Positions 1 through 6,082 of a stretch of DNA of 6,290 bases are shown here, one piece after another. The stretch is taken from positions 1-6,290 of the forward strand of contig NZ_JAEQMG010000016.1 of the NCBI RefSeq assembly GCF_016680995.1, read 5' to 3'. The notes beneath the pieces were generated by a model. That model did no database searches. It was not told the DNA's origin and saw nothing but the letters and a program-made list of their open reading frames with translations. A program made the position numbers and the translations under genes. Each line of letters opens with the position of its first letter. Position 1 is the first letter of the stretch. Source of the DNA: Ruminococcus difficilis. Lineage in GTDB: Bacteria > Bacillota_A > Clostridia > Oscillospirales > Acutalibacteraceae.

Positions 1-9
1 GATGATAAT

Positions 10-939
10 ATGATTGTTCTCATTATCGTACTTTCAGTACTTCTCACAGCCGTTCTTATTGGGCTGATTGTTCCGTACTACATAGTATTTTACTCGCCGC
101 ACCGCAACGCCGATGAAATTGAAACCGAGCCGTTTCTGGACGACATGGATATGTTCAACGAGATAAAGGCTCAGGCGAGAAAGCTCTCTGAAATTCCCTG
201 CAGCCGTGTTCAGACGAGAGCATACGACGGCGTTAGGCTTTCGGGACGGTATTATCACAAGTCGGACGACGCGCCGCTGTGTATCTGCTTTCACGGCTAC
301 CGCGGCTCATCGGTTCTTCATTTCAGTATAATAGGGCAGTTCCTCCAGGACGAGGGTTACAATGTCCTTCTTGTTGACCAGCGCGCTCATTTCGGCAGCG
401 GCGGCCACACCATAGCTTACGGTATACGCGAACGCCGCGACGTGCTCTCTTGGATAGAATACGCAAACGGACGCTTCGGCAAGGATAAGCCGATATATCT
501 TTTCGGAATCTCGATGGGCGCGGCCACAGTCGTGATGGCGGCAGATCTTGCTTTGCCGGATAACGTCAGACTGATTTGCGCTGACTGCCCGTACAGCTCG
601 CCGAGGGATATCATCTTTTACGTCGCAAAGCGCTGGTATAAATGTCCGAGGCTTCTGTGGGCGCTTATCCGCGTTTCTGCGCTCGTATACGGCCACCTGA
701 TAATTCCGCGTAACCTGACCGCCGCGAACGCTGTGAGGAACACCGACAAGCCGGTGCTGCTTATTCACGGCGAGGCGGACTGCTTTGTCCCGAATGAAAT
801 GAGCGAGGAAATACGGCTTGCAAATCCCGAATGCGTGGAGAGGCACACCTTTCCCGACGCGGTTCACGGCGTGAGTTATTTTTACGATCCCGAGCGGTAT
901 ATCGCGATCCTGCGCGACTTTATAAAGAGAAACGGCTGA
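10..939 (+). CDS. Membrane-anchored alpha/beta hydrolase (serine hydrolase family)
   Basis: A 309-residue alpha/beta hydrolase. Residues about 2-27 are one long hydrophobic segment, so the enzyme is probably tethered to the membrane by its N-terminus; there is no lipobox or obvious cleavage site. The fold signatures follow in order: HGYRGS at 95-100 (oxyanion-hole region), DQRAHFGSGG at 123-132, and the nucleophile elbow GISMG with Ser168. The probable acid is Asp257 in HGEAD, and the catalytic His is His286 in AVHG. The triad therefore looks complete. The layout resembles the membrane-anchored hydrolases often annotated as lysophospholipase-like or prolyl-oligopeptidase-like; the substrate cannot be told from sequence. 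Only nine bases lie upstream of the ATG, so the ribosome binding site cannot be judged and any upstream operon partner is outside the window. The gene converges on cls, from which it is separated by a strong hairpin. Confidence 0.88.
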   Translation: MIVLIIVLSVLLTAVLIGLIVPYYIVFYSPHRNADEIETEPFLDDMDMFNEIKAQARKLSEIPCSRVQTRAYDGVRLSGRYYHKSDDAPLCICFHGYRGSSVLHFSIIGQFLQDEGYNVLLVDQRAHFGSGGHTIAYGIRERRDVLSWIEYANGRFGKDKPIYLFGISMGAATVVMAADLALPDNVRLICADCPYSSPRDIIFYVAKRWYKCPRLLWALIRVSALVYGHLIIPRNLTAANAVRNTDKPVLLIHGEADCFVPNEMSEEIRLANPECVERHTFPDAVHGVSYFYDPERYIAILRDFIKRNG

Positions 940-946
940 TATATAA

Positions 947-994
947 GGGGCTGCCGCCAATCGAAAGATTTGGCGGCAGCCCCATTAATTTTTT
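947..994 (+). terminator. Rho-independent terminator between the convergent hydrolase and cls genes
   Basis: A perfect 14-bp GC-rich stem runs from 947-960 to 970-983, with a 9-base loop at 961-969. On the plus strand it is followed by ATTAATTTTTT, so it terminates the hydrolase transcript, whose stop is at 937-939. On the minus strand it lies directly beyond the cls stop codon (993-995). There the trailing sequence is only moderately T-rich (TTATATAT), so it may also serve cls, less efficiently. Confidence 0.93.
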
Positions 995-2555
995 ACATCA
1001 AAGGCGCAAAGAACTTCATCAGTGTGCCAAGCAGTTTATATGATATTTTTTCGTTTTTGATTGTCCTCGGTGTTACCTCGCGGCATTTTGAAAGCGTCTT
1101 CTGAAAGTCAAGCTCTATCTCGGGAATACAAGCTGTTTTGTACATGTATGCCGCGCATTCGAAGTGATGATAAAGACTGCGGTAATCAAGATTGATCGTA
1201 CCGACGGTTGCCTTGCAGCCGTCGCTGACGAATACCTTTGCGTGAACGAATCCCGGTGTGTACTCGTAGATTTTCACACCTGACGCGATAAGGCGCTTGT
1301 AGTGGGATTTTGCCAGAGCGTAAGCCGCTTTCTTGTCCGGAATGCCGGGCAGTATCAGCTTTACGTCTACTCCGCGGCCTGCGGCATATTTCAGCGCGGT
1401 TTCAAGCTCTCCGTCGAGAATAAGGTAAGGCGTCATGATATGCACGTAATCTTTTGCGCGGTTGATTATATCCATATAGACGGTCTCTCCGACCTTCTCG
1501 TTGTCCAGGGGACAATCTCCGTAGGGGATCACGTACCCCGAGGGATTTTTCGGCGCGCTTACCGCACCCTCAAGCCACTGAGAGAACTCAGGTTTTTTCT
1601 CGTCGATGTTCCACATCTGCAAAAACAGCAGCGTAAAGCTCTTTGCTGCCTCGCCTTTGAGCATGATGGCTGTGTCCTTCCAGTGCCCGAAGCGTTCGGT
1701 CAGATTGATATACTCATCTGCGAGATTGACGCCTCCGGTGAAGGCTGTCTCGCCGTCGATCACAAGTATCTTACGGTGATCTCTGTAGTTGTAATGCGAG
1801 GATACGACAGGTCTGATGGGAGAAAAAGCCTTTGCCTTGATTCCTTTTTCTTCAAGCAGTCTGCAATAGTTCGAGGGAAGCAGCGACATCTCGCACATTC
1901 CGTCGTACATCATACGCACTTCAACTCCCTGAGCCGCTTTCGCAACAAGCAGTTCGAGAACCTTGCCCCACATATAGCCCTCTTCAACTATGAAATATTC
2001 CAGAAAGATGAATTTTTCGGCAGCCTCAAGAGCCTTTATCATAGCGGCAAACTTGTCCTCGCCTATGGGGAAGTATGTGACCTCCGTGTTGTTGTATATG
2101 GGAAAACAGCCTGTGCGGTTCAGGTACCTCGCCAGAGCGTCCATGCCTGACCCGTCCTTTTTCAGCGCGTCAAGAACGTCCTGTGACTGTGGAATGGAGG
2201 TCCGGGTCTGCAGTATCAGAGTTCTTTCTCTGCGCTCAAGCTTTCTGTACCCGACATTCATTCTCGTGAACAGCAGAAATATCGCGCCGGGTACCTGGAA
2301 TACGGAGATCAGAAACATCCATGTCAGCTTTGCGCTGAAATCCATACCCGTGTTGAACAGATAGATAATCATTATTACGCTGAAAACCACCAGAAACGCC
2401 GAGAAAAACGGCAGCCAGGTGATGAGCCAGCCGTAAAAGAATATATACATCGCAAGCTGCAGCAAAATCAGCAGTACTATAACGGAAAACCGGCTGAACA
2501 CCAAATGCAGCAGTCCTTTTTTTCTGGGCTTTGCCAGCCTGAAAATTTCACTCAT
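993..2555 (-). CDS. cls: Cardiolipin synthase, phospholipase D superfamily
   Basis: Cls condenses two phosphatidylglycerol molecules into cardiolipin and glycerol at the cytoplasmic membrane. The product is 520 residues from the chosen start, a usual length for bacterial ClsA-type enzymes. Two to three hydrophobic segments (about residues 24-48, 49-67 and 77-96) form the membrane/PLDc_N region. Two complete HxKxxxxD motifs follow: His260-Lys262-Asp267 in the first half and His438-Lys440-Asp445 in the second. The second is followed by GTINLDYRS, the usual downstream block. The start is taken as the ATG at 2553-2555 because GAGAGGA (2561-2567 on the plus strand, read in complement) lies 5 bases upstream. 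An in-frame TTG at 2589-2591 would add 12 residues, but it has no ribosome binding site and lies only about 5 bases from the predicted transcription start. The gene is probably monocistronic: it has its own promoter and a convergent terminator. Confidence 0.93.
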   Translation of the reverse strand: MSEIFRLAKPRKKGLLHLVFSRFSVIVLLILLQLAMYIFFYGWLITWLPFFSAFLVVFSVIMIIYLFNTGMDFSAKLTWMFLISVFQVPGAIFLLFTRMNVGYRKLERRERTLILQTRTSIPQSQDVLDALKKDGSGMDALARYLNRTGCFPIYNNTEVTYFPIGEDKFAAMIKALEAAEKFIFLEYFIVEEGYMWGKVLELLVAKAAQGVEVRMMYDGMCEMSLLPSNYCRLLEEKGIKAKAFSPIRPVVSSHYNYRDHRKILVIDGETAFTGGVNLADEYINLTERFGHWKDTAIMLKGEAAKSFTLLFLQMWNIDEKKPEFSQWLEGAVSAPKNPSGYVIPYGDCPLDNEKVGETVYMDIINRAKDYVHIMTPYLILDGELETALKYAAGRGVDVKLILPGIPDKKAAYALAKSHYKRLIASGVKIYEYTPGFVHAKVFVSDGCKATVGTINLDYRSLYHHFECAAYMYKTACIPEIELDFQKTLSKCREVTPRTIKNEKISYKLLGTLMKFFAPLM

Positions 2556-2602
2556 ATTTATCCTCTCACTGTTGTCATTTCCAATATCCAAATATCAGCT
2601 TT

Positions 2603-2631
2603 AGTATATCACACCTGAACGGTGAAGGCAA
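2603..2631 (-). promoter_or_regulatory. Sigma-A promoter of cls, extended -10 type
   Basis: Read on the minus strand: a -35 TTGCCT (2626-2631; four of six consensus bases), a 17-bp spacer, and a -10 TATACT (2603-2608; five of six) directly preceded by TGA, an extended -10 element. Transcription should begin near 2596. The spacer contains a short inverted repeat, CACC-5-GGTG (2612-2624), which could be a small operator or chance. Confidence 0.7.
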
Positions 2632-2652
2632 GACGCATTCATTTATCTATTA

Positions 2653-2689
2653 TGCGGCTCTACCTGCAATGTCATACATAATAGCCGCA
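2653..2689. repeat. Nested inverted repeat in the divergent cls/trp intergenic region
   Basis: TGCGGCT at 2653-2659 and AGCCGCA at 2683-2689 are perfect 7-bp inverted arms. Between them lies a second inverted repeat, ATGT (2669-2672), CAT, ACAT (2676-2679). The element sits between the two divergent promoters, outside both core promoters. No run of T follows on either strand, so it is not a normal terminator. It could be a protein-binding site or chance; no known operator is recognised. Confidence 0.4.
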
Positions 2690-2709
2690 AATACCCGAAA
2701 CAGTAATAC

Positions 2710-2753
2710 TTTTCCGAAAAAATATTGACAAACTCCGATTTATGCGTTAAAAT
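2710..2753 (+). promoter_or_regulatory. Consensus sigma-A promoter of the T-box/trpXYZ transcript
   Basis: A perfect -35 TTGACA (2725-2730), an exact 17-bp spacer and a -10 TAAAAT (2748-2753; five of six consensus bases). Just upstream, TTTTCCGAAAAAATA (2710-2724) is A/T-tract rich and could act as an UP element. The predicted start is near 2760, about 15 bases before the base of T-box Stem I. A near-consensus promoter fits a transcript that is controlled mainly by attenuation rather than by initiation. Confidence 0.88.
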
Positions 2754-2774
2754 ACATACAAATTAAAATCCAAA

Positions 2775-3035
2775 CCGATGACGAAGAGTAAGTAGGTCTT
2801 ATCACTTGTCTTACAGAGAGCTGCGGACGGTGAAATCGCAGCAGAGAATATATGACCGAATGGACTTCTGAGGGCGAACAGAAATGCGGAAACACAGAGT
2901 ATGTGAGACGGATTGACCCTACGTAAAGCGGGTCGGCGTAATTAATTACGTGTTGAGAGGACGCTGAAACGCGTCAAGCAGGGTGGCACCGCAGGAAGTA
3001 TCCTGTCCCGGCAGTTATGCAGGGACAGGGTTTTT
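2775..3035 (+). promoter_or_regulatory. T-box leader, tryptophan-specific (UGG specifier)
   Basis: This is a T-box riboswitch, which binds a tRNA by its anticodon and tests whether its 3' end is charged. Stem I starts at CCGATGACGAAG (2775-2786, K-turn region). GAAG (2783-2786) pairs with CTTC (2865-2868) and GGTC (2795-2798) with GACC (2854-2857), which brackets the specifier loop. The 5' side of that loop holds AGTAAGTA, and the 3' side reads GAA-UGG-A with UGG at 2861-2863. The AGAGAG bulge region (2815-2820) and the CTGCG/CGCAG distal stem with GGTGAAA are present. Further on are CACA/TGTG (2893-2905, Stem II region), GACCC/GGGTC (2915-2934, Stem III) and the T-box core AAGCAGGGTGGCACCGC (2976-2992). 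UGGC at 2984-2987 pairs with the tRNA NCCA end and implies discriminator G73, as in tRNA-Trp. The other codons in the loop fit less well: AUG (Met) would call for A73 and GGA (Gly) for U73. Confidence 0.93.
3001..3035 (+). terminator. T-box attenuator terminator hairpin
   Basis: CCTGTCCC (3002-3009) pairs with GGGACAGG (3022-3029), with a T-G pair at the base, and TTTTT follows (3031-3035). Within the apical loop, GCA (3011-3013) can also pair with TGC (3018-3020). The 5' arm is shared with the antiterminator: CAGG in the T-box core (2979-2982) is complementary to CCTG at 3002-3005, so the two structures exclude each other. This is the off state when tRNA-Trp is charged. Confidence 0.93.
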
Positions 3036-3058
3036 ATTTATATTCATATTTAATTCTC

Positions 3059-3107
3059 AGGAGGAATTATGATACTCTTAACAATGCGATGGCGAATTCA
3101 TCAGTAA
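3059..3107 (+). CDS. Possible 12-codon leader peptide with one Trp codon (RBS 3059-3064, ORF 3069-3107)
   Basis: A perfect AGGAGG (3059-3064) stands 4 bases before an ATG at 3069. The frame reads MILLTMRWRIHQ and ends with TAA at 3105-3107. UGG is codon 8 (3090-3092), flanked on both sides by CGA arginine codons. I read the arginine codons of the hydrolase, trpX, trpY and trpZ and found no CGA in any of them. The frame lies between the T-box terminator and trpX, and its stop is 30 bases before the trpX ribosome binding site. It may be a translated leader that adds a second tryptophan- or ribosome-dependent control on trpX, as the Trp-codon leader does in B. subtilis rtpA. Against this, it holds only one Trp codon and is not tightly coupled to trpX. 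Translation is plausible from the ribosome binding site; a regulatory role is inference. Confidence 0.4.
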
Positions 3108-3137
3108 TATCCGCAGACTATTAATCATTTAACAAAT

Positions 3138-3143
3138 AAGGAG
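3138..3143 (+). promoter_or_regulatory. Ribosome binding site of trpX
   Basis: AAGGAG lies 8 bases before the trpX ATG at 3152. The overlapping GAGAATT (3141-3147) is exactly complementary to AATTCTC at 3052-3058, which abuts the ribosome binding site of the short upstream frame. The two sites could therefore be coupled by RNA pairing. Confidence 0.75.
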
Positions 3144-3151
3144 AATTTATC

Positions 3152-4189
3152 ATGAAAAGAATCATCGCAGTTTTACTGACCGTACTTATGATCGCAACCG
3201 TTATGACCGCCTGCTCTGGCAATGCGGGCTCTGACACCAAAACCGTAAAGAAATCCTTCAAGGTAGGCATCTGCAACTATGTAGACCACGCCTCGCTCAA
3301 CCAGATCGTCGACAATGTAAAGAGCGGACTGAGCAAGCTCGGCAAAGAAAACGACGTCGAGTTTGAGATCCTCAGCGAAAACTGCAACGCCGACGCTGAC
3401 ATCATGAACCAGATCATCGCGAACTTCGTCGCTGAAGACGTAGACCTGATGATAGGCGTAGCCACTCCCGTCGCAATGGCGATGCAGTCGGCGACCGAGG
3501 ATAATGAGATCCCCGTCGTATTCGCGGCGGTATCCGATCCCGTCGGCGTCAAGCTGGTCAGCGACATGGAGGCTCCCGGCGCAAACATCACCGGTACATC
3601 GGATTATCTCAACACCAACTCCATTATGGAACTGATTTTTGCCGCCAACCCCGAGGCGTCCACCGTCGGTCTGTTATACGACATCGGTCAGGACGCGTCA
3701 ACCGGAGCTATCGCCGACGCAAAGGCATATCTTGACAAAAAGGGAGTCAAGTACATCGAACAGAACGGCACCACCGCCGAAGAGGTCAAGATGGCAGCCC
3801 AGTCACTCGCCGACGACAAGGTCGACGCGGTATTCACTCCCACCGACAACACCATCATGGAAGCGGAATTATCCATCTATGAAATTTTCTCAAAAGCGAA
3901 TATTCCTCACTATGGCGGCGCAGACAGCTTTGCTCTTAACGGCGCGTTCCTCGGATACGGCGTTGACTACACGGTTCTCGGTACCGAAACCGCGAACATG
4001 ACCTACAGCATTCTCGTCGACGGCAGCGACCCCGCAAAAACCGCGGTCAAGACCTTTGACAACGGTATCGCAACCGTCAATACCGACACCTGCGCGGCAA
4101 TCGGCTATGATCTCGAAACTATCAAGAAAGCGTTTGCACCCTACTCTACAAAGGTAGAGGAGATCAAGACAGCGGAATCATTTGATTGA
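3152..4189 (+). CDS. trpX: Tryptophan ABC transporter substrate-binding lipoprotein TrpX
   Basis: This is the extracellular binding protein of the importer, which captures the amino acid and delivers it to the permease. The 345-residue product starts with a lipoprotein signal peptide: positive MKR, a hydrophobic core, and the lipobox MTAC with the acylated Cys21, so the mature protein is anchored to the outer face of the membrane. The rest is a two-lobed type 1 periplasmic-binding fold of the ABC_sub_bind family (PF04392). Visible family blocks include the PVVFAAVSDPVG stretch near 121-132, NITGTSDY near 145-152, and the second-lobe stretch VDAVFTPTDN at 224-233. The protein contains no tryptophan. 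Family members have been described with tryptophan, tyrosine or other substrates; the tryptophan call rests on the upstream T-box rather than on binding-site residues. It is the first gene of the operon, followed after 51 bases by the permease. Confidence 0.88.
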   Translation: MKRIIAVLLTVLMIATVMTACSGNAGSDTKTVKKSFKVGICNYVDHASLNQIVDNVKSGLSKLGKENDVEFEILSENCNADADIMNQIIANFVAEDVDLMIGVATPVAMAMQSATEDNEIPVVFAAVSDPVGVKLVSDMEAPGANITGTSDYLNTNSIMELIFAANPEASTVGLLYDIGQDASTGAIADAKAYLDKKGVKYIEQNGTTAEEVKMAAQSLADDKVDAVFTPTDNTIMEAELSIYEIFSKANIPHYGGADSFALNGAFLGYGVDYTVLGTETANMTYSILVDGSDPAKTAVKTFDNGIATVNTDTCAAIGYDLETIKKAFAPYSTKVEEIKTAESFD

Positions 4190-4191
4190 TC

Positions 4192-4211
4192 GGATATCAT
4201 CACGGATATCC
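4192..4211 (+). repeat. Intercistronic hairpin between trpX and trpY
   Basis: GGATATC (4192-4198) pairs with GATATCC (4205-4211) across a 6-base loop, 2 bases after the trpX stop codon. The same stretch also reads as a direct repeat of CGGATATC with a 12-base period (4191 and 4203). There is no T run, so it is not an intrinsic terminator. A hairpin in this position often protects the 3' end of the binding-protein message, which is usually needed in excess over the permease; that role is inferred. Confidence 0.5.
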
Positions 4212-4240
4212 TAATACATTGATGTAAACAGGAGTACAGT

Positions 4241-5248
4241 ATGGAATTTTTCGGCGGACTGCTCAGTTCACTTCCAACGGCCGTTGAGCTGGGCTTGTTC
4301 AATGCATTGACGGTGCTGGCGCTGTTCCTCAGCTATTCGATGCTCAACGTGTGCGACTTATCTACCGACGGCTGTTATACCCTCGGCGCCGCTGTAGGCG
4401 CTGTGGTGGCATTATACGGACACCCTTATCTATCTATCCCGGCGGCAATGCTCTGCGGAATCGTTTCAGGCTTTGTCACCGCCATATTGCAGACAAAGAT
4501 GGGCGTCGACAGCCTGCTGGCAGGAATCATCGTCAACACAGGCTTGTATTCCGTCAACATCGCTATTATGGGCGACAAATCATTGTTGAACCTGAATAAA
4601 ACACAAACCATTTTTACCGATTTCAAGCCGGTCATCAAGGATTTCCACAACGGAATCCTTTCATTGCTCGGAATTGAACGCGGTACCGACGCATACAAGA
4701 CCGCGACAAAGATCCTTGCATTTTTCAGCCATGAGATCATCATCGGTCTGGCGGCAGTCGTGCTGGTGATTATCTTTCTGTCGCTGTTTCTGAGAACCAG
4801 ACTCGGACTTGCAATCCGCGCGACAGGCAACAATCCCGCCATGGTTCGGTCATCTTCCATCGACCCGACCATGACAACCATCGTCGGACTGTGTATCGCG
4901 AATTCCTTCACCGCCTTATCAGGCTGCCTGTTTGCTCAGAGCCAGAAATCGATGTCTATCGACGTCGGAACAGGCATGGTCACCGTAGCGCTGGCGTCGC
5001 TGCTCATCGGCGGCACCTTCCTCGGAAAGGGCAGGATCCCGAAACGCGCTGTCGGCGCGGTACTGGGAGCGGTCATATTCCGTATCGTTTATACGGTCGC
5101 TCTCAGACTGCACATGCCGTCCTTCATGCTCAAGCTCGTTTCGTCGGTAATCGTTATCATCGCCATCAGCGGGCCGTATCTGAGCTCAAGGTACCCAATG
5201 CTGATGCGTAAGCTGAAGCACAGAAAGGCGGTGCGCAGAGATGCTTGA
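4241..5248 (+). CDS. trpY: Tryptophan ABC transporter permease TrpY
   Basis: This is the membrane channel subunit of the importer. The 335-residue product is strongly hydrophobic, with about eight or more predicted membrane segments (for example near 18-36, 44-60, 64-84, 92-110, 165-184, 213-232, 244-262, 270-288 and 298-314). It belongs to the branched-chain/sugar-type permease family BPD_transp_2 (PF02653). The cytoplasmic coupling loop that docks the ATPase is recognisable as RTRLGLAIRATGNNPAMVRS at 185-204. A polar stretch at about 111-160 separates the N- and C-terminal membrane blocks. The C-terminus is basic (KLKHRKAVRRDA) and should lie in the cytoplasm. The protein contains no tryptophan. 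AGGAG (4230-4234) stands 6 bases before the ATG, which supports this start. The last 8 bases overlap the ATPase gene. Confidence 0.88.
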   Translation: MEFFGGLLSSLPTAVELGLFNALTVLALFLSYSMLNVCDLSTDGCYTLGAAVGAVVALYGHPYLSIPAAMLCGIVSGFVTAILQTKMGVDSLLAGIIVNTGLYSVNIAIMGDKSLLNLNKTQTIFTDFKPVIKDFHNGILSLLGIERGTDAYKTATKILAFFSHEIIIGLAAVVLVIIFLSLFLRTRLGLAIRATGNNPAMVRSSSIDPTMTTIVGLCIANSFTALSGCLFAQSQKSMSIDVGTGMVTVALASLLIGGTFLGKGRIPKRAVGAVLGAVIFRIVYTVALRLHMPSFMLKLVSSVIVIIAISGPYLSSRYPMLMRKLKHRKAVRRDA

Positions 5249-6029
5249 TATCCGCGGTATCACCCTCACCTTCAACAAAGGCACCGTCAACGAAAAGGTT
5301 GCGATCTCCGACCTGAGCCTCAACGTCAACGACGGCGATTTCATCACCATTATCGGGGCAAACGGCGCGGGAAAATCCACCCTGTTCAACGCGATCGGCG
5401 GCACCTTCATCACCGACAGCGGCAGTATCGTTCTTGACGGCAAAGACATCACCCTAACACCAGAGCACAAGCGCGCACGTTCTATCGGAAGACTGTTCCA
5501 GGATCCGATGAAGGGTTCGGCTCCGGGTATGACGATCGAAGAAAACCTCGCTCTTGCGGCAGGTCACGGCGGATGGCTCAGCGCTATCTCAAAAAAAGAC
5601 AAGGAGCGCTTTAAGAAATGCCTTCGCCAGCTCAATATGGGGCTGGAGGACAGAATGCAGCAGCCTGTTGGTCTGCTCTCCGGCGGACAGCGGCAGGCTC
5701 TGACGCTGATGATGGCGACAATCAATCCTCCGAAGCTGCTCCTGCTCGACGAGCACACCGCGGCGCTGGATCCCGCGACCGCCGAAAAGGTGCTGGAGCT
5801 GACGCGCTCTATCGTTGAGGAAAACCACCTCACCTGCATGATGATCACTCACAACATGCAGTCGGCGCTGGAACTCGGAAACAGAACCATCATGATGAAC
5901 GCAGGCAGGATCATTTATGACGTTTCAGGCAAGGAACGCGAAGGACTTACCGTCAATGACCTTCTTGAAAAGTTCAGGGAGACCTCGGGCAAGGCGCTCG
6001 ACAACGACCGTATGTTATTAGGGTTATAA
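5241..6029 (+). CDS. trpZ: Tryptophan ABC transporter ATP-binding protein TrpZ
   Basis: This is the cytoplasmic ATPase that powers import. The 262-residue product has every nucleotide-binding motif: Walker A GANGAGKST at 39-47, the Q-loop glutamine at 87 (LFQDP), signature LSGGQ at 146-150, Walker B LLLLDE ending at Asp170-Glu171, the D-loop ALDP near 175-178, and the switch histidine at 204 (MITHN). The family is the single-domain ATPase that accompanies ABC_sub_bind lipoproteins. It has a single tryptophan (Trp112). The ATG lies within the end of trpY (the overlap reads ATGCTTGA) and only a weak AAGGCGG precedes it at about 9 bases, so translation is probably coupled to the permease. As last gene of the operon it ends 9 bases before the terminator hairpin. 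With one ATPase and one permease gene, the working complex is presumably a dimer of each. Confidence 0.92.
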   Translation: MLDIRGITLTFNKGTVNEKVAISDLSLNVNDGDFITIIGANGAGKSTLFNAIGGTFITDSGSIVLDGKDITLTPEHKRARSIGRLFQDPMKGSAPGMTIEENLALAAGHGGWLSAISKKDKERFKKCLRQLNMGLEDRMQQPVGLLSGGQRQALTLMMATINPPKLLLLDEHTAALDPATAEKVLELTRSIVEENHLTCMMITHNMQSALELGNRTIMMNAGRIIYDVSGKEREGLTVNDLLEKFRETSGKALDNDRMLLGL

Positions 6030-6038
6030 AATAAAACG

Positions 6039-6082
6039 AGCTGAGACGCTGTTGAATAACTGCGCCTCAGCTTTATATTTTT
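6039..6082 (+). terminator. Terminator of the trpXYZ operon, probably bidirectional
   Basis: AGCTGAG (6039-6045) pairs with CTCAGCT (6066-6072). After an A/C mismatch the stem continues as CGC (6047-6049) with GCG (6062-6064), leaving a 12-base loop. TTATATTTTT follows on the plus strand. On the minus strand the same hairpin is followed by CGTTTTATTTTATAA, so it can also end transcription of the convergent gene that comes in from the right edge. Confidence 0.88.

Noticed and set aside
307..960. A 217-codon minus-strand open frame opposite the hydrolase gene
   Set aside because: It covers the hydrolase triad region in antisense, runs through the terminator stem and has no domain signature. 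It is a shadow of GC-biased codon use.
1302..2150. A 282-codon plus-strand open frame inside cls
   Set aside because: It is antisense to the well-supported cls, which has both catalytic motifs. Its translation is rich in Cys, His and Phe with no recognisable domain, and it has no convincing ribosome binding site.
2861..2863. Alternative specifiers (AUG for Met, GGA for Gly) in the T-box loop
   Set aside because: The T-box variable base C calls for discriminator G73. That fits tRNA-Trp but not the usual A73 of tRNA-Met or U73 of tRNA-Gly, and UGG also holds the usual position before a purine.
4426..4911. Minus-strand open frame opposite trpY
   Set aside because: It is antisense to a clear membrane permease. 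Its content mirrors the hydrophobic codons of trpY and it shows no start signals.
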